Source: JADLCB01 sp964398315 (GTDB lineage: Bacteria; Planctomycetota; Phycisphaerae; Tepidisphaerales; Tepidisphaeraceae). Taken from it: a DNA stretch of 64,000 nt. Below the pieces are notes generated by a model. It had not been told where the DNA came from. It did not search any database and saw nothing but the letters and a program-made list of their open reading frames with translations. Location: assembly GCA_964398315.1 (NCBI GenBank), contig CAYNMV010000013.1:10629-74628 (forward strand). Reading direction: 5' to 3'. Positions 15,214-23,800 of this stretch are shown one piece after another; position 1 is the stretch's first letter; each line of letters begins with the position of its first letter. A program made the position numbers and the translations under genes.

Positions 15214-16704
15214 TCACCGATAGGCTTCCAGGATGCGCTGGATCACCGCAGAGGTGCTGCGGCCATCGACCAGGGGCGCCAGGGCGACGCTGCCGCCGCA
15301 TTGCTCGACGAAGTCGGCGCCGACAACCTTGTCCCTGGTGTAATCTGCCCCTTTCACCAGCACGTCGGGGCGAATGGCCTCGATCAGCTTCATGGGAGTG
15401 TCCTCATCGAAGGTGACCAGGTAATCGATGCTTTCCAGTTCCTCCAGCACGCTGAGGCGATCCTGCTCGTTGATGATGGGGCGCTTGTTGCCCTTGAGCC
15501 GGCGGATGGAGTGATCGGTGTTGACGCCGACCACCAGCAGATCACCCTGCGCCTTGGCAAAGCGGAAGTAGCTGATGTGGCCAAGGTGGATCAGGTCGAA
15601 GCAGCCGTTGGTGAAGACGATCTTCTTGCCTGAAGCGCGGTGGCGGACCAGTTCCGGCAGCAGCGCATCGAGCGTGCGCTGCTTGCCCATCTGCTGGCGC
15701 GCCTCGGTGAGGATATCGGCGATGATCTCATCGCGCGTGACCGGAACGGAGCCGAATTTCTCCACCTCCAGCCCGCCGGCGATGTTGCCGAGCATCACCG
15801 CTTCTTCCCAGCTCCCCCCTGCCGCCCGTGCAGCGGCCAGCATCGCCAGCACCATGTCGCCGGCGCCGGCCACATCGTACACCTTGCGCTCGCGGGTCCT
15901 GAGCCAGCGGCGCTGGCCGTCGCGGCTGGCCAGGTAGGCGCCGCTCTTGTCCAGCGTCAGCACAGCGCAGTCGAGCTGCAAATCCTGCAGCAGCCGCTCG
16001 GCCACCGGCGCATAGTCCGCCTCATCAGCGCAGGCCAGCCGCGTGGCCTTGGCCGCCTCGATGCGGTTGGGTGTAATGGCGCTGGCGCCGGTGTACTTGC
16101 CGTAATCCTCCAGCGGGGCCGGATCGACAAACACCGGCTTGCCCGCGCGGCGGGCCAGGTCGATCAGCCGCCGGCACAGGTCGTCGGTCAGCAGGCCCTT
16201 GTTGTAATCCTCCAGGCAGACCACATCACACTCGCCCAGCGCCCGCTCAAAGGCGGCGAGTATGCGCTCGGCCGTGGCGACGTCGATGGGTGATGGATCC
16301 TCATAGTCCAGACGGATCATCTGCTGGGCGTGGCGATGCTGCGCCAGGCCGACCAGGCGGATCTTGCTGGTGGACGGCCGGCCGGGCGTTTCCAGCAGGC
16401 CGGTGGTGTCACATTTATGCTCGTCGAGCAGGTTGCGGATCTGCCGGCCGGTGTCATCGTTACCGATGATGGACACGATCCGCACCTGCGCGCCCAGTGT
16501 CGCCAGGTAGGCCGCCACCCGCCCCGCCCCGCCAAGGCGGGCATCTTCACGCTGGTAATGCAGCACCGGCACGGGTGCATCAGGGCTGAGGCGCTCGGCA
16601 TGGCCGTAGAGATACCGGTCAATCATCAGATCTCCCACCAGCAGCGCGCGGATGGTGGGCAGGCGATCGATCAGTTGGATCAGGCGCGTAGGCATGGGGG
16701 CCAT
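15214..16704 (-). CDS. hldE: Bifunctional heptose 7-phosphate kinase / heptose 1-phosphate adenylyltransferase
   Basis: A 496-residue fusion that makes ADP-heptose precursor for lipopolysaccharide core. Residues 1-330 are a PfkB/ribokinase-like kinase: GDLMIDRYLYGHAERLSPDA, GGAGRVAAYLATLGA (58-72) and the anion hole DVAGAGDMV (277-285) with catalytic Asp283. Residues 360-496 are a nucleotidyltransferase with FTNGCFDLIHLGHISYF, containing the HxGH motif (373-376), and later RPDVLVKGADYTRDKVVGAD. Order and size match E. coli HldE (477 residues). Start could also be at Met4. Its presence supports an outer membrane with heptose-containing glycolipid or another ADP-heptose product. uppS lies 220 bp upstream on the same strand. 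Confidence 0.96.
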   Translation of the reverse strand: MAPMPTRLIQLIDRLPTIRALLVGDLMIDRYLYGHAERLSPDAPVPVLHYQREDARLGGAGRVAAYLATLGAQVRIVSIIGNDDTGRQIRNLLDEHKCDTTGLLETPGRPSTSKIRLVGLAQHRHAQQMIRLDYEDPSPIDVATAERILAAFERALGECDVVCLEDYNKGLLTDDLCRRLIDLARRAGKPVFVDPAPLEDYGKYTGASAITPNRIEAAKATRLACADEADYAPVAERLLQDLQLDCAVLTLDKSGAYLASRDGQRRWLRTRERKVYDVAGAGDMVLAMLAAARAAGGSWEEAVMLGNIAGGLEVEKFGSVPVTRDEIIADILTEARQQMGKQRTLDALLPELVRHRASGKKIVFTNGCFDLIHLGHISYFRFAKAQGDLLVVGVNTDHSIRRLKGNKRPIINEQDRLSVLEELESIDYLVTFDEDTPMKLIEAIRPDVLVKGADYTRDKVVGADFVEQCGGSVALAPLVDGRSTSAVIQRILEAYR

Positions 16705-16924
16705 TCTAACCGTGTGTATACAGATGAAGCGACCTCATCACGTGCATGGTGAAACTGCCAAGCGCCCTATCGATCGGGTGTGCCGGCCATCTCTCGAAGC
16801 GATGTGATGAAACCGGTGCGGCAGCATGAATTCGCCAGTGACTTATGACCCAGGTCTCTCCCTGCGCGACCGGCGCACCAGCCTGCAGCGGCTAACCCGG
16901 ATCGTTGCTTCTTGCTCTGTTGGT

Positions 16925-17680
16925 TCATGAAACCGTGCGATCCAGCGCCCCGAACCGCCGGCTGCGTCCGGCAAACGAAATCAGCGCTTCGTGCAGATGT
17001 TGCTCGGTAAAATCGGGCCACAACACCGGGCTGACAAACAGCTCGGCATAGCTGATCTGCCACAGCAGATAATTGCTGATGCGCATCTCGCCGGCGGTGC
17101 GGATAAGCAGGTCGGGGTCGGGCATGCCGGCGGTGTACAGGTGAGCATCAATGAGCGGCTCATCAATCTGCTCGGGACGAAGCTCGCCGGCGGCCACTTT
17201 CCGGGCGATCGCCCGCACGGCATCGGTGATCTCGGCCCGGCTGCCATAGTTCAGCGCCAGGACGAGGGTCAGGCCATCGTTGTTTTTCGTCTCATCGAGG
17301 GTGATCTGCATCTCCTCCAGCACGCCCGGCGGCAGGTTCTCCAGCCGGCCGATCTGGCGGAAGCGAATGTTGTTCTCCATCATCGTCGGGCGCTCAGCAC
17401 GGAGATATTCGATGTACATCTCCATCAGCGCGGTCACTTCCTCCACCGGGCGTTTCCAGTTCTCCATGGAGAATGAGTAGAGGGTGAGAAAATCCGGCCC
17501 GCCGCGCTCGGCGCGCAGGCGGGCGCATTCGGTGACGGTCCGTCGCACGGTCTTCGCCCCCTCGCGGTGCCCCTGCACGCGGTTTTTTCCCTGTCGCACG
17601 GCCCAGCGGCCGTTGCCATCCATGATGATCGCCACATGCCGGGGCATCCGCCCGGCCGGAATGTCCGCCGGTAAACTCAT
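16925..17680 (-). CDS. uppS: Isoprenyl (undecaprenyl) diphosphate synthase UppS
   Basis: A 251-residue cis-prenyltransferase that makes the lipid carrier for peptidoglycan and surface glycans. The pyrophosphate-binding motif HVAIIMDGNGRWA contains catalytic Asp21; GHREGAKTVR, LTLYSFSMENWKRP and the C-terminal DLLIRTAGEMRISNYLLWQ and AELFVSPVLWPDF blocks are intact. The product chain length cannot be read with certainty, but size and motifs are those of undecaprenyl synthases. The ATG at 17680 gives the expected short N-terminal arm. It lies downstream of the zinc-ribbon membrane protein on the same strand. Confidence 0.95.
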   Translation of the reverse strand: MSLPADIPAGRMPRHVAIIMDGNGRWAVRQGKNRVQGHREGAKTVRRTVTECARLRAERGGPDFLTLYSFSMENWKRPVEEVTALMEMYIEYLRAERPTMMENNIRFRQIGRLENLPPGVLEEMQITLDETKNNDGLTLVLALNYGSRAEITDAVRAIARKVAAGELRPEQIDEPLIDAHLYTAGMPDPDLLIRTAGEMRISNYLLWQISYAELFVSPVLWPDFTEQHLHEALISFAGRSRRFGALDRTVS

Positions 17681-17754
17681 ACGCTGCGCATTAGAGCAGG
17701 GGCAGGGGTTGATTGCCAGACGGCTGCCTCACCAGCCGATGCGGGCCGGCTCGA

Positions 17755-18297
17755 TCACGTCTCAATCTCCGTCGCCTCGCGCGACGGCTGGCGGGCGTAC
17801 AGGTCGCTCAGGGTGTAGCGCGTGCCGCACTCGGGGCAGCGCGCTTCGCTCAGGCCGGTGAGATTGTAGCCGCATTGCGGGCAGACCAAGGCATCGTGGC
17901 TACCCAGCCGTGCCCGGCGCTCGGCTGCGCTTTCCCGCCACACGAAGATCGTCCCCACCACCCACAGGAGCGGGAACAGCGCGCTGCCGGCGAAATGCCC
18001 AAAGCCTCGTTCGACCGCGTTCAGTGCTGGTGCCGCCAGGACCGAAATCACCAGGGCGGCAACGGTCGACGCCAGCGTCAGTCCCACCCGACCGCCATCC
18101 CAGCGCACGCTGCGGTACCACAACAACAGCCAATACCCGCCTACGAACCCCCACGCGAGCGCCCCTGCGCCCCAGAACTCGTATGGCCGGCCCCAGCGGA
18201 ACATGCCAGCCAGAACGACAAACGCGATGAGGTAAACCATCGCCGCCAGCGGCCACATCAGGATCGCCAGCAGGATCCGCGCTATGAGATGGGACAT
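17755..18297 (-). CDS. Membrane protein with C-terminal zinc ribbon
   Basis: A 180-residue protein with about four hydrophobic helices in residues 5-120, followed by a cytoplasmic zinc ribbon. The ribbon reads LVCPQCGYNLTGLSEARCPE with CGTRYTL, giving four cysteines at 139, 142, 154 and 157. The phrase CPxCGYxLxGLxxxRCPECG is common in planctomycete membrane proteins of unknown function. It follows the NPCBM protein by 27 bp, so the two are probably cotranscribed. No enzymatic motif is visible. Confidence 0.72.
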   Translation of the reverse strand: MSHLIARILLAILMWPLAAMVYLIAFVVLAGMFRWGRPYEFWGAGALAWGFVGGYWLLLWYRSVRWDGGRVGLTLASTVAALVISVLAAPALNAVERGFGHFAGSALFPLLWVVGTIFVWRESAAERRARLGSHDALVCPQCGYNLTGLSEARCPECGTRYTLSDLYARQPSREATEIET

Positions 18298-18324
18298 GGG
18301 ATCTCCTCCCGATCAAGATCGGTC

Positions 18325-19473
18325 TCATCGCAGCAAGGCCGGTTCGACCCAGAGGAAGCGGTCCTGCACGTCGTAGGTCTGGCCATAGTCGACTTCGAGC
18401 GTGAGGCGCTTGGCGCCAGCCAGGTCCGCCTGCACGACCGGGTAGAGCCGGCCGGCAACCACGTCGGCCTGTTCGTGGATGATGCGGTCATCCAGCTTGA
18501 TGCGGACGGTAACATTGGCCTGGGGGCGGTCGCCGTCGATGGCGTACTGCGTGCGGAATGCCTTGTACCCCTCGGGCAAGTCAAACACGAGCACCGAGCG
18601 GGCGTGGACGGCGATGCCCTTGCCGAACCGCTGCTCGCCGACCGCCAGCGGGCGGTTATCGAGGCTGGTGTTGAAGCGGGTGGGAACCGGATCGCCGATG
18701 AACGGTGTCTGCTCATCCCGCGTTGGGGACAGATCGCTGATCCACGCCACCGGCCCATTCACCTGGTCGATCGAGCGGACGGCCGCCAGCGGCACGGTGC
18801 GGGCTTCACCGGCGACGGTGAACGTAAGCGACTGGCCATCGGTCTTCAGGTCCTGCCCGGCAATGCTCGATCCATCTCCCAGGCGCACCAGGAAGGCACG
18901 GCGGGTGGCATCGGCCCCGCCGCCAACGGTGGCGAAGCGGATCGAGACGACCGAATCGAGCGGCACGACCGCCAGTTGCCCATCCACCAGCAGGCCGACA
19001 CCCTCACCGCTGATGTCGGCAATAACGCCTTCCAGCAGATCGCCGTTGGCCAGTCGAAGCTGATCGGCGGCGGGCGGCTGTGTGATCGGGGCCAGGGACG
19101 TGCTGCCGCGCGTCATGCCGACAATGGATCGCACACTGACAGGAACCGGGCCAATGGCATCGGATTTCCATGCGAGAGTTTCACCGGTAATCCCATCGGG
19201 CGAGCCGGCCAGCCGGCCACCGCCATCGAGATGCAGCGTGAACGCGGGTTTGCTCATGGCGGCCGGCGCAGCGCTGCGTGTCAGCGACAGGAAACGCTCC
19301 ATCGGCATCGCCACGCGCTCTCCGCCGGCCGACTGCACGATCAACTGTTCCGGGCTGATCTCAAGCAACTCCACCTGCCGCTTCTCAAAGTCCGCCGTCG
19401 TGAGTGTCCACGGGGCGGCAGCCAGGAAGAAACCACAGATGAGGCAAAGGAGAACAGGTCGGATAATTCGCAT
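18325..19473 (-). CDS. Secreted NPCBM/NEW2-domain protein
   Basis: A 382-residue exported protein. The signal peptide MRIIRPVLLCLICGFFLAAA is followed by repeated beta-rich segments (residues 25-240) with the recurring pattern G-x-L-x-G-x-I and VPLxxVxSI, suggesting tandem small barrels. Residues 245-380 form an NPCBM-like domain, marked by GKGIAVHARSVLVFDLPEGY and KAFRTQYAIDGD, a carbohydrate-binding module often found with glycoside hydrolases. No catalytic domain is present, so a binding or scaffold role is inferred. The start at 19473 places the signal peptide correctly; the longer frame to 19503 does not. It sits between the toroid protein and the zinc-ribbon protein on the same strand. 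Confidence 0.78.
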   Translation of the reverse strand: MRIIRPVLLCLICGFFLAAAPWTLTTADFEKRQVELLEISPEQLIVQSAGGERVAMPMERFLSLTRSAAPAAMSKPAFTLHLDGGGRLAGSPDGITGETLAWKSDAIGPVPVSVRSIVGMTRGSTSLAPITQPPAADQLRLANGDLLEGVIADISGEGVGLLVDGQLAVVPLDSVVSIRFATVGGGADATRRAFLVRLGDGSSIAGQDLKTDGQSLTFTVAGEARTVPLAAVRSIDQVNGPVAWISDLSPTRDEQTPFIGDPVPTRFNTSLDNRPLAVGEQRFGKGIAVHARSVLVFDLPEGYKAFRTQYAIDGDRPQANVTVRIKLDDRIIHEQADVVAGRLYPVVQADLAGAKRLTLEVDYGQTYDVQDRFLWVEPALLR

Positions 19474-19589
19474 GATGATCCCGGGCAAAGCCAGATCCGC
19501 CACCGATGTGGCACCGATGAAGAAAAGGGTTTACGCCCTGCTTAGCTGTGTTTGCCGATGCCCATGGGCGTGGCATCAGCGGCGCAAAG

Positions 19590-20762
19590 CTACCCGCCCG
19601 GCCCCTTGCCGTTGAAGACCGGCAGGTAACGGTTGGGCATCTGCAGGACAATCAGGGCGCAGGCCGTGGCGTATTCCTGGCTGACCTCGCCGCTGAACGC
19701 GCCGGTAGTCTTGTCCTGCTTGGCGTTGATCAGCTCATCGCGGATGGCCGGGTACCAGTTCCGCCAGTAATCGCCGCCGGCCAGGAACATCGCCTGGGCG
19801 GCATAGTAGTGGCCGTAATAGTAGTGGCTGTGTGAACGGCCGCGATGCTGGTCGGGCTGGAAGCGCTGGATGTACTCCAAGCCGCGCTTGAGTTCATCGC
19901 CTTCAAAGATACCCGCGTAGTAGAGCGTGGCCACACCGGCGGCCGAGCGCTCGAAGGCGCTGCCCCCGCCGCCGCCGCGGAAGCTGGCGATGTAGCTGAA
20001 GCCGCCATCGGGGTTGTGGCAGCGGCGCACGTAAGCGATGGCTTTCTCCATCACTTCCTTGTCCACCTTGATCCCCGCATCGTGTGCCGCCCGCAGGCCC
20101 ATGACCTGGCAGATGGTGACGGAAATGTCCGCATCGTACGGCACCGGCATGTAGCGCCAGCCGCCTTCGGGATTCTGGCTGCGATGGATCAGGCGGACGG
20201 CCTTCTGCAGCTTCTCCTTCACGCGCTCATCGCCGGTCATGCCGTAGACTTCGCCGAGAAAGAGCGTGGCAAAGCCGTGGGAGTACATCACACCGTGCGA
20301 AGCCTCGCTGGCCAGCAGGCCCGACTCCTGGGCATTGCTGCAGATGTAATCGACCGCCTTGGCAACCACCTCGCCATACTTGCCGCGGCCGGGCAAATGT
20401 CCGGCGGACATGAACGCCAGGCCGGAGAGCGATGTGACCGCCGATACTGCGCCGTAACCGCCGCTGCCGCCGAACGAGCCATCGGGGTTCTGCCGCGATG
20501 CCAGCCACGCCAGTCCCTTGTCGATGGCGGCCTGGGTCTCAGGGGTCAGTTCATCGCCACGCACCTGGTTGGGGCGGGCGGCGATATTGGCCGAGGTCAC
20601 GGTCCTGGGCGCATCCTGCGCCGGTGCCCAGGATGCAGGCGCTACCAGAGACGCCACGAGCGCCAGGGCCGTTGCCGGCTTGCAGAAGCTGCGCATGGCC
20701 GCGGAAAGGGTATTGCGCGCGGCCGATCGACTGTCGCCGGCGGGGACATTGGCTGTAGTCAT
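19590..20762 (-). CDS. Secreted alpha/alpha-toroid (prenyltransferase/squalene-cyclase repeat) protein
   Basis: A 390-residue exported protein. After a signal region (ATALALVASLVAPASWAPAQ) come repeats of the squalene-cyclase/prenyltransferase-beta type: GLAWLASRQNPDGSFGGSGG, HRSQNPEGGWRYMPVPYDAD, RRCHNPDGGFSYIASFRGGG and a final GAFSGEVSQEYATACALIVL. The QW-like repeats build an alpha/alpha barrel. The DxDD acid motif of class II cyclases is not seen, so it is unlikely to be an active terpene cyclase. Planctomycete genomes often place such genes next to DUF4175-like proteins, as here (87 bp gap with the start chosen here). The start at 20762 follows a GAAGAG; starts at 20801 or 20792 are possible. 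Confidence 0.8.
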   Translation of the reverse strand: MTTANVPAGDSRSAARNTLSAAMRSFCKPATALALVASLVAPASWAPAQDAPRTVTSANIAARPNQVRGDELTPETQAAIDKGLAWLASRQNPDGSFGGSGGYGAVSAVTSLSGLAFMSAGHLPGRGKYGEVVAKAVDYICSNAQESGLLASEASHGVMYSHGFATLFLGEVYGMTGDERVKEKLQKAVRLIHRSQNPEGGWRYMPVPYDADISVTICQVMGLRAAHDAGIKVDKEVMEKAIAYVRRCHNPDGGFSYIASFRGGGGGSAFERSAAGVATLYYAGIFEGDELKRGLEYIQRFQPDQHRGRSHSHYYYGHYYAAQAMFLAGGDYWRNWYPAIRDELINAKQDKTTGAFSGEVSQEYATACALIVLQMPNRYLPVFNGKGPGG

Positions 20763-20848
20763 GTTGAACTCTTCGCGTTGCTGGCGGTTCATCAATCGCA
20801 ACCCTTGTATTACCTACCCTTGGGCCGTGTGACTGCCCCTGGACTGTC

Positions 20849-23800
20849 TTACTGCCCCTCGGCGGCCTTGGTGGCAACGCCGCGGAAGTAGTCATCGGTC
20901 AGGCCTTTGTACTTTTCGATCGGCTGCTCGGCATTGCCTTCGATGATAGCTTCGCCGCGCAGGCGGGGCGCGATCTTGATGATGCTGTCGCGGATATCAT
21001 CCAGCGGCAGGTCCGGCTGGGTCGGCACCTGGGCCTGTCCGGGCACAGTAGACTGCTGGGCGGCCTCGGTCGACTGACTGCGCTGGTTCGACTGCTCGGT
21101 GCCGCGCGCCTGCTGCTCGCTGGGCCGCTGCTGCTGTTGCTGCTGGCCCTGGGCCATGCTGCTCTGCTGCTGTTGCTGCTGCTGGCGAGCGGCCTCGATC
21201 AGGTCATCGAGGTTGATGAGGATGCGCTCCTGGATTTTCTGCGTGACCTTGCCGGGATCATGGTTCAGCGCCAGCCGCTGGCGCGAGCGGGCCATGCGGT
21301 CGCCGATCACATTCACGTCCTTGTTGACCGACTCATCGTTCAACTCGCCGGTGAGCAGTTGCTGGGTCAGCTCATCGATGTCGATGTCTTCCTCGGTGGC
21401 CTCTTCAGGCAGGGCGTCGCGGTTGTCCGGCTCGGGGCCGAGCTTCACCCGTCCCTGCGAAGAGCTTTGCAGGAGTTGATCGAGCAGGTTGCGCAGCTCG
21501 CCCTGCCGGTCGCCCAGGGCGACCAGCGCAGGCTCATCTTTCTGCTCGGCGGCATCCAGCTTTTTGGTCGTGTTGTTGATCGCTTCCTGAAGGGAGCGCA
21601 GGAGTTTCAGCTCCGCCTCTCCCGGCAGGGTTGGCCCGCCGCCGCCCTGGCCGCCACCACCCCCGCCACCGCCGGGGCGATTGGCAAATCGCTCGGGATC
21701 GGGCGGCTTGACCTCTAGGTGCTTAATCATCGCATCAAGCTGCTCGATGATGCGCGCCTGCTCGGCCTGGGTGGGCTGGCCGGAGCGGGCATTGGCCAGG
21801 TCGTCTTTCACACCGTTCATCGCGGTGGCGATGTCCTTGTTGGCCCAGATATAGACGATGCTGCGCAGGGCCGACAGATCCGCTTCCAGCGCTTCGATCT
21901 GCCCGGCCAGCTCGGCCTGGCGGGCGGCCAGGTCCGCCTTCAGCTTCACTTCCTCCAGCCGCGGCAGCTGGCCATCGGCATTGCGCTTGGCCTCCGTCGC
22001 CGCGGTTGGCTGGTTGATCTCCGCCTCCTGGCGGTTGCGGATCTCAACATATTTCTCGCGGATGGTTTCCTTCTTCTTGTTCTCCAGCTCCTGCTCGGCC
22101 TCTTCCTTCTGCTTGCGCACGAGCTGAGCGGCATCCTCCAGCCGGGCCAGGGCATCGACCTGGCGCGGATCGTAAGCCTCGGGCAGCTTCTTGGCACGCA
22201 GGTGGACGATCGCCCCTTCCATATGGCCGGCAGCGGCAACCAGATGAGCGGCAATTTGCGCCCCATCCTGCATCTCATCGGCCCGGCGGGCGATGTCGCG
22301 GGTGTTGCGCTCTGTCTGCTCCTGGCCGCTTCCCAGGTTGGCCAGCGTCATGCCGGCGGGGGTTGGATGCTCCTTGTCACGCTGGGATTGATTGATCAGC
22401 GCATCGCGCACGGCCGAGTCAAGCTCCGCAAGCACCTGGCCACCCTGCAAGCCGAGATTGTCCAGGTTGTGCCCTGCCTGGCGGCGGATCAACTCGGCCA
22501 CGAGCTGCTCCATCTCCGCCAGCTTGCGGGCCAGTTCCTCCAGCTTGCGACGCTCGGCCTCGCGCAGCTTGTCGAGCATCATTTGCAGCCCCAGCTCGGC
22601 GGCCTTCTGGTTGGCCGATGCCTGTGACTGCTGGTTCTGGCTCATGGCCTGCTGCGCCTGCTGCTGGCGGCTGGGGACCGCCTGCTGCTCGCCGGTCTGG
22701 GCCGACTGCTTCATTGTCTCGGCGGTGGATGGATCGCTCTTCTCCATCGCCTTGGCATCTTCCTTCATCTTGTCGATCGCCTTCTGCGACCGCTCGGCCA
22801 GCGCGCCCTGCTCACGGGCAAGGTCCTCCAGCTTCTTGCGATCCTCAGGGCTCATCTGCTCCGGGCGCTTGCCGAGGTTCCGGTTGCTCACCTCGCGGGA
22901 TTCGGCGGCGATGCGCTGCTGCTCCTTGATGATCTGGGCCACTTCCTGGATGGTCGTCTCCAGGCTGCCGATGTGGGCCATCTGCCGCAGGGCCGTGCTC
23001 AACTGCTCGGAGGCCTGCCGCTGGTTTTCCGTCGCGTTGTCGAGCCGCTGATTGCGCTGCTCGGCATCATCGGGCTGCTGACGGGCGGAGTTGATGGCGT
23101 TGGCCGCTTCCTTCATGGGGTTCTCGGCGGTCCGGTTCAGCAGCGCCTCGACATCCCGCGCCATCTGCTTCAGATCGGCCGCTTCGGAGCGGTTGTTGTC
23201 CATCCGCTGCTGCAGTTCATTCAGGCTCTGGGCCGTCTGCTTGGTCTGGGCGGCGGCGGTGGACTGCTGATTGGCCAGGCGCTCGGCGGTGCGCTGGTCG
23301 GCGGCATCCATTGCGTCGTTGTCGCGTGTCCGCTCGGCCAACTGCATCGTCTCAGCGCGGGTGGAATCCTGCACCTTTTTCAGCTCGGTGATGCGCTGTT
23401 TCTCGGTGAGCAACTGGTTGGCGATCTGCGTGGTCAACTCCTGCTGGCTGATGATGGTGATCCGCAGCTTGCCGCTGGGCACCGGGGCATGGAACTGCCC
23501 ATCCAGCTCGTAGTTGTCCTGGGCCAGCAGGTGGTACTCCAGCACATCGCCGCTTTTCAGGTCAGCGCCGTCAAGCTGCTGAAGCTCCCACTGCCAGTTC
23601 ATGCGATGGCGCAGGCGGTCGCCGGGGCTGTCAATCCGGTTCCAAAGCACGCCCTCGACCGGACTGGCATTAGCAACCAGGTCGATCTCCCAGCGCTGCT
23701 TGTCGCCAAGGCGTTCGACGATCAGCTTCAGCGAGCGGATGCCGTAATCATCCTCCGTCACCGCCTGGAGCGGCACCACCGCCTGCGGGGTGTTCTCCTG

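Noticed and set aside
15118..15633. A frame starting with MFCSCFSRLFVGTPFYLRPS
   Set aside because: This type of translation arises from dispersed intergenic repeats and then runs antisense through hldE; no real protein is expected.
17713..19545. A 610-codon plus-strand frame opposite the zinc-ribbon and NPCBM genes
   Set aside because: Shadow frame; the opposite strand has signal peptides, a zinc ribbon and NPCBM motifs, and ribosome binding sites.
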